A model generated the notes under the pieces. It was not told the DNA's origin. It saw nothing but the letters and a program-made list of their open reading frames with translations, and made no database searches. From the NCBI GenBank assembly GCA_030522415.1, contig CM060114.1, positions 29,516,804 to 29,580,803 of the forward strand: 64,000 bases of DNA, written 5' to 3'. The position numbers and the translations under genes are program-made. Origin of the DNA: Channallabes apus (lineage: Eukaryota; Chordata; Actinopteri; Siluriformes; Clariidae). Every line of letters starts with the position of its first letter. The first letter of the stretch is position 1. This document shows, piece by piece, positions 47,220 to 59,596 of the stretch.

Positions 47220-47829
47220 GTTGAATAGCAGTCCTCTACCCCTAATCTGAAGTTTATGCTTTAGCTCTTCAATAAGCATCTCACTGTAACGAGCACTGTT
47301 GGTTGTCAAAACTTTTTCCTGATAATGCTCCAATACTGGCCCTTGAGAATCCCAGAAAACTAAGTAGTGATGAATTTTCCAGCTGATGGTTAAGGTTTAC
47401 ACTTTTTCTCGGTCAGCGATTGGGGATGTTTCCCTTCCATACTCTGCCGTTTACTCTCAGGCTCATAGTGATGAATCCTTGTCTCACCACCAGTAATGAT
47501 TCTCCTTAAGAAACTTTTACCTTCCTTATACTGCAATATTAGTCTACATTCTGTTTGCAGATATCCAAACGCTTCTGTTTATGCTCTTCTGTGAGTTGTT
47601 TTGGCACCAGGTACATCCTCAGGCAACAAAAAAATAATCACTGCACACTGCTCTTCTTCCATGCAAATCACAAGTGGGGCGTCCATTTTGTTATAGATGA
47701 ACTGATGTAACACGTTCACATTTGTACAGCAGTGACTGGGGAGACAGAAGCCTTGAACGAAAAGCACTGATAAGACAGTGCGGCCAACAGAAGTTTTAAT
47801 ATAACCCGAGTGCGGATCATTTCTGACTC
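47220..47829 (-). mobile_element. Second mariner-type relic, minus strand
   Basis: On the minus strand a broken frame gives RIITGGETRIHHYEPESKRQ and related pieces. This is the catalytic-core motif of mariner transposases (normally with D in place of the G before ET). The end 'gtacaagggtgagtcagaaa' on the minus strand near 47,818-47,837 is mariner-like. N-terminal and middle parts are deleted. Confidence 0.6.
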
Positions 47830-48412
47830 ACCCTTGTACAACTACTACTAATAATAATAATAATAATTATAATAATAATAGTAGTAGGAAGAAGAAGACA
47901 AATGGCATTTACAATATTATTTTAGCATTGTGTAGCAGATTTATTTTTTTAAGACACAAAATAATTGAACTCACCTCTACCAAACTGCTACATCATCAGC
48001 AAACCATGACTTTTCATGTTAACATTCAGTAACATCAGATAAGACTGAATCTCATCATACATCGTATAGGTATGGAAATTATATTCAAACTTTACACATC
48101 AATGAGGACCAACTGGACTCTGGAACATGGACAACCACACCACCGCTAACACACATATCAATTCCATTGTATTTTATACTAAGCTAGCAGAAGTATTTGT
48201 TCATCAATGAAATTAATTATATTTAATTAATCGAAAGATTCATTAAATTCTATCCAACGGTCGATTTCAAATTCTAATTTTTTTTGTCACATACACAGTC
48301 ATACTGTCATGAACTCTAGGTGTGTGTCGGCGTGGTCGTTGCATAAATGCAGGAGGTGAGTAAAACATACGAAAACAACACATAAGCTCTTTCTGAGAGC
48401 ACCTAGTAGTTT
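47830..48412. other. Unassigned intergenic DNA
   Basis: An (AAT)n-rich stretch lies at 47,850-47,885. Nothing gene-like. Confidence 0.3.
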
Positions 48413-48522
48413 CATTCATTCATCTTCTATACCGCTTCGTACTGTATTTAGTGTCGCGGGGACCTGGAGCCTCTGGGCACGAGGAAGGGTACACCCTGGA
48501 CAGCGTGCCAATCAATCGCAGG

Positions 48523-48558
<36 letters not shown>

Positions 48559-48741
48559 ATTCACACACTATGGTCAATTTGGGAACGCCAATTAGCCTAA
48601 TCTGCATGTCCTTGGACTGTGGGAGGAAACCGGAGTACCCGGAGGAAACCCACCAAGCACGGGGAGAACATGCAAACTCCGTGCACACAGAGACGGGAAT
48701 CGAGCCTGGCCGGGAATCGAACCACTACACCACCGTGCCAC
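48413..48741 (-). repeat. DANA-like SINE with 13-bp target duplication
   Basis: A minus-strand copy with an internal (CA)n run (48,524-48,556). Flanking CACCTAGTAGTTT copies are at 48,400-48,412 and 48,742-48,754. Confidence 0.88.
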
Positions 48742-48959
48742 CACCTAGTAGTTTTTAATACTCAAATAAACAAACACCAACACAAACCTTACTACAAGTA
48801 ATGCAACACAAAGTCTTCAGCTGAAACTGGCTATTTATAATCAAGAACTTAATTACCTTCCTCGGCTCAGGTGAATGCTTACGTCACCTGGCCGAGTTTC
48901 ATCATGGAAAACGAAGTCTGTAAGAGCCATATCACATTTGTTATGTAAGATGAATCTGC

Positions 48960-49570
48960 AGAATTTGTTGTTGTGCTTATTTTATTTTATCTGTTTTATT
49001 TAATTTATTCTATCTTATTCTGTTCATTAGTTAAGCATTAAGGATTAAGTTTATTACATAATCCATAAGCTCTGAATGTGTTAGTTAAGCATCCATTTTG
49101 ACAATCGTAAGTTGGTCTGTGATGTCACTCCACTATGATATGTATTTGTATGACTATCGCATGATAGAAAAGTTCAGTTTAGATGCGGAAGGCTACGGAA
49201 ACACAAGCTTTTGACCGTAAGCTAAGAATGTAAGATACAACAACTAGGTTGTTGTAACCGTAAGCTACCCGTAAGCAGATATACAGCAAAAGTGTTGTTA
49301 TATGCATAAGGAATTCATAAGATGCAGCAACTGGTGTCTGTAATCACAGTGGATTTACTCAAGACGACTGTATGAAGTGTTGATTCTTTGATGCTGACAA
49401 AATAAACTACAAGAGACAAAGAGATCGGACTTCTGTTGTGTGATTGAAACTTCAAACCAAAGCTACGCATCAAAACTAGTGAAATAATATGACTGCATCT
49501 ACAAAGTCCAAACTGAAATTACACAAGAACTAAAACTAAACAAACCAATGGGCGCTTTGGCGCCCTCTAG
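48960..49570. repeat. Possible LTR-like repeat, unidentified
   Basis: Internal blocks 'ccgtaagcta' recur three times. 'tgacaaaataaactac' followed by 'cggacttctgttgtgtg' resembles an LTR poly(A) region. No clear ends or target duplication were found, so this is tentative. Confidence 0.2.
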
Positions 49571-50895
49571 GGGTCAACCCTTACACATACACAGTACGAT
49601 ATGCAGTGAAATGCTTAGACGACTGCCCATGACCTTAAAATAAAAGACTCATTAGGAAAAAGAATAATTAGGAAATAAATATGAAAAGAAAATAGAAGAA
49701 TAAATTTCACTAAGAAAGAATAAAATGATTGTGCAATACAATACAATAATTTATGAAAAATATAAGAAAAATGTATGAAAAATAAGAAAACCCTTATTTG
49801 TAGCTGTACAATATAGAAAATATAGAATTTATGGAACTTTTTTTTATGGGAATGGAGTTGTATATAAATAGAAATGTCCAGGGGGTGTGATTTAAGACAG
49901 TTCGAAGCATGCGCAGTATGCTGTCAAAACTTGTGGTTTATAATCTGGCAAAAAAAAAACTTTTATTCCACTCAACATTTTGATTTCAGGTTTAACTTCA
50001 TTCAAATACAAAACAACTGGCAAAGTTTCATTAAATTCTGTCCAGCCAGTTTTGCATGATGCTGTGACAAAATCTGGCCGGACAGACAGACAGACAGACT
50101 GGTTTCAGTTCCTAGAATGAATGAAACATAAAGATTCTAGATTTTGTACTCTTTAGTGCAATTTACTTCATTGTAGTGAAATCCTTTCTTTTTAGGTCAT
50201 GGGCAGGCGTTTAAGCATATCACTGCATATCATACTGTGCATGGTTGGTTAGATGACAAAAAAAATGTTCATTTGGATTTCTCTCTTGCTTGCCATGGTT
50301 TTCTCCACATGTCTACATGAGTGACAATGTTGCCATAATAGGTCTTAATTATCAGAAATCTCAGCTAGTTACCAAAATGAATATTCCTCTCTATGTATAA
50401 TTTTTTAGATTAGAGCGCTGGTGCTGGTACAAGGACATTACACATGAACAAGTGATGGCATCAACAACTGGAAATCAGAATATACTCCTATTGAATATAT
50501 GCACAGTCTTGCGGTCATGTGATCCACCATCAAAACAATCACCATTTTATCTGCCACTCAGGTCTACCACAGATAATGCTACCAACCCAGATAATGATGA
50601 GTCACTGGCTAAATTTATCCCAGCAGGTTTTACTGAACACATTTTACTGAGAAACCAGATAACGGTGGTTCTTTAAGAAACTTCAGGCATTTGATTTTCA
50701 TCAGGCTGAGGCTGTTCTTTACAACACATTTGAGGACAGCAGATTGATAATTACACATCTCTCATAAGAGATTATTTAATATTAATATTAAGCAGAGTAT
50801 TAATGTAGTTTGCATTCTGCTATTAATCGTATCTATTCTGATTCGAATATATTCTGCTGAAAAGATGTCACTCTATATTGCACAATCCTGACTTA
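49570..50895. other. Unassigned intergenic DNA
   Basis: AT-rich, with a (GACA)n run at 50,083-50,099. A 74-codon frame at 50,452-50,676 has no recognised domain. Confidence 0.3.
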
Positions 50896-52515
50896 CAGTG
50901 GTGTGAAAAACTATTTGCCCCCTTCCTGATTTCTTATTCTTTTGCATGTTTGTCACACTTAAATGTTTCTGCTCATCAAAAACCGTTAACTATTAGTCAA
51001 AGATAACATAATTGAACACAAAATGCAGTTTTTAAATGAAGGTTTACGTTATTAAGGGAGAAAAAAAACTCCAAATCTACATGGCCCTGTGTGAAAAAGT
51101 GATTGCCCCCCTTGATAAAAAATAACTTAACTGTGGTTTATCACACCTGAGTTCAATTTCTGTAGTCACCCCCAGGCCTGATTACTGCCACACCTGTTTC
51201 AATCAAGAAATCACTTAAATAGGAGCTACCTGACACAGAGAAGTAGACCAAAAGCACCTCAAAAGCTAGACATCATGCCAAGATCCAAAGAAATTCAGGA
51301 ACAAATGAGAACAAAAGTAATTGATATCTATCACTCTGGTAAAGGTTATAAAGCCATTTCTAAAGCTTTGGGACTCCAGTGAACCACAGTGAGAGCCATT
51401 ATTCACAAATGGCAAAAACATGGAACAGTGGTGAACCTTCCCAGGAGTGGCCGGCCGACCAAAATTACCCCAAGAGCGCAGAGACGACTCATCCGAGAGG
51501 CCACAAAAGACCCCAGGACAACATCTAAAGAACTGCAGGCCTCACTTGCCTCAATTAAGGTCAGTGTTCACGACTCCACCATAAGAAAGAGACTGGGCAA
51601 AAACGGCCTGCATGGCAGATTTCCAAGGCGCAAACCACTTTTAAGCAAAAAGAACATTAAGGCTCGTCTCAAATTTTCTAAAAAACATCTCAATGATTGA
51701 CAAGACTTTTGGGAAAATACCTTGTGGACCGACGAGACAAAAGTTGAACTTTTTGGAAGATGCGTGTCCCGTTACATCTGGCGTAAAAGTAACACAGCAT
51801 TTCAGAAAAAGAACATCATACCAACAGTAAAATATGGTGGTGGTAGTGTGATGGTCTGGGGTTGTTTTGCTGCTTCAGGACCTGGAAGGCTTGCTGTGAT
51901 AGATGGAACCATGAATTCTACTGTCTACCAAAAAATCCTGAAGGAGAATGTCCGGCCATCTGTTCGTCAACTCAAGCTGAAGCGATCTTGGGTGCTGCAG
52001 CAGGACAATGACCCAAAACACACGAGCAAATCCACCTCTGAATGGCTGAAGAAAAACAAAATGAAGACTTTGGAGTGGCCTAGTCAAAGTCCTGACCTGA
52101 ATCCTATTGAGATGTTGTGGCATGACCTTAAAAAGGCAGTTCATGCTAGAAAACCCCCAAATAAAGCTGAATTACAACAATTCTGCAAAGATGAGTGGGC
52201 CAAAATTCCTCCAGAGCGCTGTAAAATACTCGTTGCAAGTTATCGCAAACACTTGATTGCAGTTATTGCTGCTAAGGGTGGCCCAACCAGTTATTAGGTT
52301 CAGGGGGCAATTACTTTTTCACACTGGGTCATGTAGGTTTGGATTTTTTTTCTCCCTAAATAATAAAACCCCTCATTTAAAAACTGCATTTTGTGTTTAC
52401 TTGTGTTATCTTTGACTAATAGTTAACGGTTTTTGATGATCAGAAACATTTTGTGTGACAAACATGCAAAAGGATAAGAAATCAGGAGGGGGGCAAATAG
52501 TTTTTCACACCACTG
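50896..52515 (+). mobile_element. Near-intact Tc1 transposon with long inverted ends
   Basis: TA dinucleotides flank ends 'cagtggtgtgaaaaactatt' and 'aatagtttttcacaccactg'. Similarity between the ends continues inwards for roughly 200 bp, and 'gtgtgaaaaagtgattgcc' near the inner border repeats the tip, as in IR/DR-type Tc1 elements. Total 1.62 kb, the usual size for fish Tc1. Confidence 0.92.
51275..52297 (+). pseudogene. Tc1 transposase, full length with two in-frame TGA stops
   Basis: One frame of 340 codons runs from MPRSKEIQEQMR to GGPTSY. Order: paired-type helix-turn-helix DNA-binding domains (to about residue 110), then the catalytic core. All three catalytic acidic residues are present: D in LWTDETKVELF, D in VLQQDNDPKHT, and E in DLNPIEMLWHDL, in DD34E spacing. 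The frame is interrupted only by TGA at 51,380-51,382 and 51,698-51,700. No frameshifts, so it is a young inactivated copy. Confidence 0.9.
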
Positions 52516-53068
52516 TATATACAGTATATTTATTAAAACATACTGTAATGCAAAGAATGGTTAAAAATGCTTTTCTTTTAAGGCTAGGGTTCTCTGACAA
52601 ACAGTGCCATCTACACTAAAGAGTGTTCAGCACTTTTTTTATACTTGATGGAGGAGATGGAGGGGAGGGTTAGTAGGTTGGATCTCTGGAATTAAGATAT
52701 GTAGATATGTAATTTGGTAACAACTAAAGTCAAATGCAAAATTGCTACAGTATGTAGTAGATAAATGTTTTATTTCGAAATCTAGCTTTAAAAAATCCAA
52801 CCACCAGTTATATTATCATACAGTGGACCCAGGTGTCCCTAGTTGATCTAACCTTTTACAAATGTGTACACCTTAATGAATTTATTGAATTTAACCTGGC
52901 AAATGGGAAACTTACTTTACATTCTGTACAAATGTCATTACCAATAAAGAACTAAAACACAACATACAGAATGTTTTTATCGTGAAGTGAAGCAATGAGA
53001 TAGTGTTTTATGTTCAGTGATATCTGTATACACTTATCATTTAAGACCAAACCTATTTTTATTATACA
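52516..53068. other. Unassigned intergenic DNA
   Basis: AT-rich. No gene or repeat family was recognised. Confidence 0.35.
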
Positions 53069-53076
53069 TTTATGAC

Positions 53077-53749
53077 CAGTGGTGTCAAAAGTATTCACAT
53101 TCATTACTTCAGTAGAAGTATAGATACTAGGGTTTAAAAAGACTTCTTTAGAAGTTGAAGTATCAACTCAAGCGTTTTACTCAAGTAAAAGTGTAAAAGT
53201 ACTGGTTTCAAAAGTACTTAAAGTATAAAAGTAAAAGTAACATGAGGGGGGGAAAAAGCATTAAGCATAAAAGCTTAGGCTGTGCCACGGGCCTATATAT
53301 TACTGTACACTAACACCTCATTAAAAAAAGAAAAGAAAAATGTGTTGTTTTTTGTTGTATTTTTTAACGGTCATAGTGATTTGGGATACTGTATATGGCA
53401 ACTGAAAAAAAATGCATTTTAGTACAATGCAAATACATTAAAGAATCATATATTTGTACTACTGAGCATTAACATGTTTTATGGAGAAGAAGATATGATA
53501 ACTAGTTGCCTATAAGTATTTTAATGGTGCAAAAAGTCACACTTCAGAGGCATGTCATCAGTAACCTTTATTGGAATGTAAATGTACATCCAAGCTTAGC
53601 TGCAGGAATCTGTGAGGGCAACATACAAGAAACTTAGTGTACCCAGGGCAGGCTTAGTAACAATTACCCTTGTATGGTTGTCTACAATAAACATTAGTGC
53701 TGTCAGAATGAAGGATTAATCCAAGTGGTTAATCAAAAAATAAAATAAA

Positions 53750-53804
<55 letters not shown>

Positions 53805-54318
53805 GTGTGTGTATATACAGTATATATCATTCCTGTTACCCTACTGGTGCTGTTACCTTCCTCGCTGGTGCTTGGTTGTGACATTTCGCTCGAATCTTGA
53901 GTCTCTATCACGGACAGCTTCGTCTACTTATCACAACCTTATCAACCGAAAATGTTATTTTATTCAAACGTCCTTGCTGGAGTGTGTGACGTGACGTCAT
54001 GTGCAGGTGCGATGGATCGCGTACCAACCAACAGGGTGTCGGAATGGTATGTTTATATTTCTCATCCAACCACAATCAAATTCGGCTCCATCCGGATGGC
54101 GCGATTTATCCGGATGTTTTTTTTGTTGTTGTTTTTTTTAATGACAAGCTGAAATAAAATAGGAGTAACGAGGCTATTTTTTAAATGTAAGGAGTAGAAA
54201 GTACAGATAATTGTGTGAAAATGTAAGGAGTAGAAGTAAAAAGTCGGCTGAAAAATAATTACTCCAGTAAAGTATAGATACTCAAAAAGTATTTGTACTT
54301 CGTTACTTGACACCTCTG
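53077..54318. mobile_element. Non-autonomous hAT element with perfect 8-bp target duplication
   Basis: The ends are 'cagtggtgtcaaaagta' and 'tacttgacacctctg'. Flanking TTTATGAC copies are at 53,069-53,076 and 54,319-54,326. Subterminal regions are rich in 'aagtaaaagt' and 'gtaaggagtagaa' repeats. No transposase frame. An (AT)n run lies at 53,755-53,791. Confidence 0.85.
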
Positions 54319-54326
54319 TTTATGAC

Positions 54327-54935
54327 TAAATGGCCACCCCAATTAAGCCTACAGTACATTCTGTATTCTAATAAAGACATACTTTTCCACAATTTTTACC
54401 ACACATGCTCCAAGTCTGTAAATGTACAAGTGGCCAGTGTGTTAGAGAAACGTGCAGTCTTTGGTAAAAAAAAAAAAAAAAAAAAGAGCTGAAATTTACA
54501 CCGCTTATGCATTATTATGCATGCTTATTTGTTTCATGCATCTCATTTATATCTGATTTTAACATCATTATGATCTTATATATGGCTCATTTGCTACTCC
54601 CTCAAATGCAGTTCTGTTTCTCATGTACATCTCAGATTTCTCAAATGTTTCTCAAATGTATGTCTCACTTTGTGTGTCAGTTATGTCTCTTTGTTTCTCC
54701 GAAGTGGGGTTTAGGAGAAATAAAAAAGACAAAGTTGAGCTTGTAATGAGACAGTTCAATTCCGTTTCACGAGACAAGAAAAAGCTCATTCTGAGCAACA
54801 ACATTTTGCTATGGGATAACAGCGTCTGCCTGCATGTAAATGTAAAATCTAACAAAAGGCTCTGACCCAATTTAACCCCTGCATGTTCTCTAAATTAGAA
54901 AGTGCAACACAAAAATACATCATGTATTATTAATA
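54327..54935. other. Unassigned intergenic DNA
   Basis: An A-run lies at 54,465-54,484. 54,600-54,680 has repeated 'tctcaaatgt' and 'catgtacatctcag' blocks. No gene was recognised. Confidence 0.3.
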
Positions 54936-55113
54936 ATTCATTCATCTTCTATACCACTTTATCCTGTATACAGGCCTGGACACTGGAGGGTGCCAATCCA
55001 TCGCAGACACACACACACACACACACACATAATTTTGAAAGGCTAATTAGCCTAATCTGCAAGCCTTTGGACTGTGGGAGGAAACTGGAGTACCCGGAGG
55101 AAACCCACCAAGA
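54936..55113 (-). repeat. DANA-like SINE, truncated
   Basis: The tail 'aattcattcatcttctatac', a (CA)n run and 'ttggactgtgggaggaaact' match the family. The tRNA-like head is absent. Confidence 0.7.
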
Positions 55114-55384
55114 GAAAAAAAATCTAACCTGACCCTTTGGCCAATTAAGTGTCTTAGCTAGATGTTAATTTGTTGTTTTAGCCAGTTATGCAAATTAGGT
55201 GTCAGCTAGATTAGTTATTTTATTGTCTTAGCCAGTTAGCCAGTTGGGTGTATGAGCTAGTTTTGCTAATGTATGGCGTACAGTATGTAGCACTGTGGTC
55301 CAGGAGGAATGTGGTTTTGTTTCTCTGTGCTGAACTGTATATGGTTGAAATGACAATAAAAGCCTACTTGACCTGACATGACTT

Positions 55385-55425
55385 GATGGTTAGGTGTCCA
55401 CATACTTTTGGTCGTATAGTGTATT
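55385..55425 (+). repeat. Tc1-like terminal repeat fragment
   Basis: 'ggtgtccacatacttttggt' matches the right end of the Tc1-like relic at 27.2 kb. No body remains. Confidence 0.4.
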
Positions 55426-55689
55426 TTCACTGTAACAGCTAAATTTCCATCTTGGTTTTATTAAAGTAAATTCTGTTAAAGCATAATTGATCAAGAATTG
55501 ATATAAACAAAGGTTTTATTATTGTCAAAAACAGACGGAATAAAACTGAGTGTGCCATTAAGATCTGCAAGTGTGTATTTTACTTGTGAATTGTTTACAT
55601 TATCTTTCTATTTCTTGATTTTGCTCTTTTATAATACTAATTGCCTCGTTTGTATCCCCTGACAACAGCCTGGTTAATAAAATTAACCT

Positions 55690-55870
55690 GGAATAAACTT
55701 CTCCCGTTAGTTACTCCGCAGTACTTTCCCGTTAAGCCGCTGTAAGTCCCGCCCCCTGTGACGAACACGGAAGTCAGCGCTGGGCTTCGATGGCTGAATC
55801 TTTTCGCTGTGATTCGTGCGTCGTGTTGCCACAAACAACCCGCTAGCAACAGCGCATGCGCGAAGAGAAC
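55690..55870 (+). promoter_or_regulatory. mapre3: TATA-less promoter of mapre3-like gene with NRF1-type site
   Basis: A CpG-rich stretch contains a GC box (cccgcccc, 55,748-55,755), an ETS-like 'acggaagt' and a perfect palindromic NRF1-type site GCGCATGCGC at 55,852-55,861. It lies just upstream of the non-coding first exon, the usual layout of broadly expressed genes. Confidence 0.6.
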
Positions 55871-55931
55871 ACGCAGCAACAACGCACCCAGGGACACCTA
55901 ACGCGACAAACAAACGCCTCTTCTGAGGATT
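55862..55931 (+). other. mapre3: mapre3-like non-coding exon 1 (3' border defined)
   Basis: The donor GAGGATT|gtgagt at 55,932 ends a GC-rich leader that lacks an ATG in a useful frame. The 5' border is not defined by sequence. Inferred from the coding exon 2 acceptor, which lies 7 bases before the start codon. Confidence 0.5.
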
Positions 55932-57016
55932 GTGAGTAAAATAGATAATGCTGTTTGGTTTAGCATTATGTCGGTAAATGTTTATTTTGCTATAGTTGTG
56001 ATGTCCTGATAGTTAGCAGCAAGAGTGTATTATCGTTACAGGTGCTAACGCTAGGCATAGCTTAGGTACTTACGCAGTGGAGTTTGGATTAGTGCATCAG
56101 ATCTATTAGAAGTATTATAGTGTACAGTCGCTTATCTTAATGATGTGCAAACCTCTTCGAATTACTGGCGGCTATTATGCAACTTGCAGCGTTATATAAA
56201 GGCGCAGTCCTGTTTCTTCTTTTACATTTTATTAAATTGCATATTTGTACAAATAACCTAGTAGATGTATAGAACATAATAATTTAAATAAAAGCAATAT
56301 ATTCCGATATGGCCTTAGGGGAAAATATGGATTAGAAAGTTGTTCGTGTTATGTCCAGTTATATCATAGACATCATCTCTATGGGCCACTAGAGCCCCCC
56401 TATAGGCGGAGTTTCGTAACCATGGGCGGATATTATGCAAATATCGAGCCCGCCTACCTGTTAGAAAATGATGCTGCTAGCTTGTAAGTGTTAATTAGCA
56501 AATTTGCAAATTCATTCAAAGTTCATTTCTGTTCTACTACACAGTAGGGGTGCTAAATTAAAATATAAGACAATCAGATTTTCTTCCAGCTGGTGTCTGA
56601 ATGTCATGTTTGTTATGATTCAGATCTCTATAAATGTCATCACTGTACGTCTATTAAAAAAATAAGCCATTTAAAATTCCCATAGCATTTCAATAATATT
56701 TGTAAATTTTCAGTAATTACATTAAACATGTGTACAGTTTGATCTTTGATGGTCTTGTATATTTCCTTGTATTTGTATGGAATACAAAAAAAATATTTTA
56801 TCCAGTCTTTAGTGAATCTTCTTATAAATACCTTCTTATGAATTTTTTTTATAAATATCTTGATTCTGTATGCATATATGTATATACACGTAAATATTGT
56901 AAATGTATGCACACATCAACATGAAAAAATGCACTAAAAATCACAGTCACGTGCATAGCATTAGTGATGGTGTGATTTCTGACATCTTTAGAAGAAACGT
57001 ACATTACATTACAGAC

Positions 57017-59010
57017 ATGCATTTGAGGAAGCTGCACTTAAAAGGTGGATATTCCTAGTTGCGCATGAAAAGTAAAATAAGAGTCATAAAGAAATCTTTT
57101 ACTGAGTGACCATATTCCATGACCATATGTACTGTAGGTACCCAGAAAGTGCAACAATCCTGAATTAGAACTGAACTGGGGGCTGAGGGGCTGTGAGGAG
57201 GCACCGATACCCGCTGTGCCAGTGTGCCACTATCGAACCTGTTGCGATGCTTTAACGCCACTGAGTATCGTCAATTAGTTACTCAGGATCGTAAACAGTA
57301 AAAAAAAGAAATAATCTTGGATCCATTCATGGCTCTTTAAGGTGTTAGAATATAGTAGATTCGACTCCATCAAAGTTGTTGGGAAAGAATACAAAGCTTA
57401 TTTTCTTCCAAGTGTCACCCAGGGACAAAATAATAAAATTCTTAGATTGTTTATTCAAAATTCAGGATCTTCCATGTTTTACAAATCAAGCTTTGTGACA
57501 GCTGACAGAAAACACTCTGACCAGCAGGATTTGTAATGTACAAACACACACATATATACAGTATATATATAATTTTTTTCCAAACAAACTTGCTGAATCA
57601 TATGCTGCTGCCACACAGGAAGCTGTTCTGCCTGCCAGTGAGTGAACTTGCAACCGTGCCACCTTTAAGTTACAGGTTGCTGGTGTACTAACGGTTTGTA
57701 ATAACTTTACCTAGCTATGTAACCTACCCACTGTGTTAGGGAAATGAAATTTAAATGTGTGCATTACAGATACTAGACTTTCCTGCATGGATTGTTTTAC
57801 AATTATTAATATCCATGTCTTTGGTGCATTTTTCGAAGGAAGAGCAGAGTCGTATCAAGTAACACTTCATCACCGATCATGCTGGATCGTAGGCGTGTTC
57901 GGACAGGTTCAGCAAAGTCTTGCAAAAAATAAATAAATTAGGTACCCTCATAAAAGGTTGTAGGAATTCAGAGATGGTTTTTGATAGGTACTGCGGGGTT
58001 CGATTAACTAAATTGTGGAGGACTGGAGAGGTTGGAGGAGGAAGAAAATGCCATAATAGTCTTTTTTGTTCCAGTTTTTCAGGTTGCGTGCTCATTTAGT
58101 GTTTCATCGTCTCCTGAGGATTTCAAGAGCTTCAGCTTAAACCATTTGTAGCCGAATCTCTTAATGAAATCTATTGTGGTTTTTTATTCATTTAACTTTT
58201 TATTATCATATTACTAAGATTTAAAACCATACTGGGTTATACACAGTTTGGGGTTTTAGATGTTCAGTAGCTTATGATCATGACGACTGCCCTGTTGTTT
58301 TATCAAAGCTTTATTTATGTGCTATATGCTGTTTAACTAGTAAACAGTTGGCTAGATTTTATTATGATGATTTTTTATGCCATAATATAGATCGTGTACT
58401 GTATTATGTCATTGGTTTACACTGGCATGTCACACGTTGCCAGTCTCTGAATGATCTCACCCTGGGTGTTTTCACATAAATAACAGAACCAGTTACAAAT
58501 CCTGCTGGTCAGAGTGTTTTCTGTCAGCTGTCATGAAGCTTGATTTGTAAAACATGGAAAATCCTGAATTTTGAATAAACAATCTAAGAATTTTATTATT
58601 TTGTCCCTGGGAGTCCCTGGGTAAGCTTTATATTCTTTCCCAACAACTTTGATGGAGTCGAATCTACTATATTCTAACACCTTAAAGAGCCATGAATAGA
58701 TCCAAGATTATATCTTTTTTCACTGTTTACAGTACGATCCTGACTAACTAATTCATCACTAACTAATTCAGTTAAAGCATCGCAACAGGTTCGATAGTGG
58801 CACACTGGCACAGCGGGTATCGGTGCCTTCTCACGGCTCCTCAGCCCCCAGTTCAGTTCTAATTCAGGATTCTTGCACTTTCTGAGTACCTACAGTACAT
58901 ATGGTCATGGAATATGGTCACTCAGTAAAAGATTTCTATATCATTCTACTCTTGTTTTTCATATGTAACTAGGACTATCCACCTTTTAAGTGCAGCTTCC
59001 TCAAATGTGC
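57017..59010. repeat. Large inverted repeat (arms about 0.5 kb) in mapre3-like intron 1
   Basis: The left arm is about 57,017-57,536 and the right arm about 58,494-59,010, in reverse complement, with a 0.95-kb unique spacer. Matching landmarks: 'gaggaagctgcacttaaaag' with 'cttttaagtgcagcttcctc', 'ggcaccgatacccgctgtgc' with 'cacagcgggtatcggtgcc', and 'gaccagcaggatttgtaa' with 'ttacaaatcctgctggtc'. Scattered mismatches and small indels show it is not recent. No target duplication or known terminal motif was found. The exon structure is unaffected. Confidence 0.88.
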
Positions 59011-59293
59011 TCGACATGCAAAGCTGCTCTGACCTTGAATCATTGTGTGTGCGTTTACAGAAAACATCTACACATTAGAAAGATGACTCACTCTAACCTT
59101 TCTTTTCAGAGAACTTGTAACATCTCAGTTTTAAAAAAATATTTGAATGAGGAAAAAAATGCCTGAGCTCAGATACAACTTGCTAAAACTGAAGTAGAAG
59201 TTCTTCTCGTCGGAAGTAAAAGCTTTTTTCATATTTTTATTATTTCTTTTCACTCATGGTGTTTGTTCTGTGTCTTGTCTGTCCAGCTGGGGG

Positions 59294-59414
59294 ATGGCGG
59301 TGAATGTGTTCTCCACTTCCATGACCATAGAGAACATGAGCAGACATGACATGCTCGCTTGGGTCAACGATTCTCTGCATCTCAGCTACACTAAAATAGA
59401 GCAGCTCTGCTCAG
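59294..59414 (+). CDS. mapre3: mapre3-like coding exon 1 (start of CH domain)
   Basis: The acceptor tctgtccag at 59,286 precedes the leader and ATG. The exon reads [20 protein letters not shown] and on to KIEQLCS, ending at TCAG|gtaggt (phase 1). The start is fixed by the invariant MAVNV beginning of EB proteins. Confidence 0.93.
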
Positions 59415-59596
59415 GTAGGTGGAACTCACAGAACTCACAGACAGTACGTTTGGACCCCAGAAGAAATGTTTTATGTCGTTAAAATCTTTCTGAGCTTTAT
59501 TTCTCTAAGCCACTTGTTAAGCATGAGAACTACAGTTTCTGTAAGAAATGTTTATTTAAAACTTGTATACTGGAAATGCAGGAAACCCCAACTACT

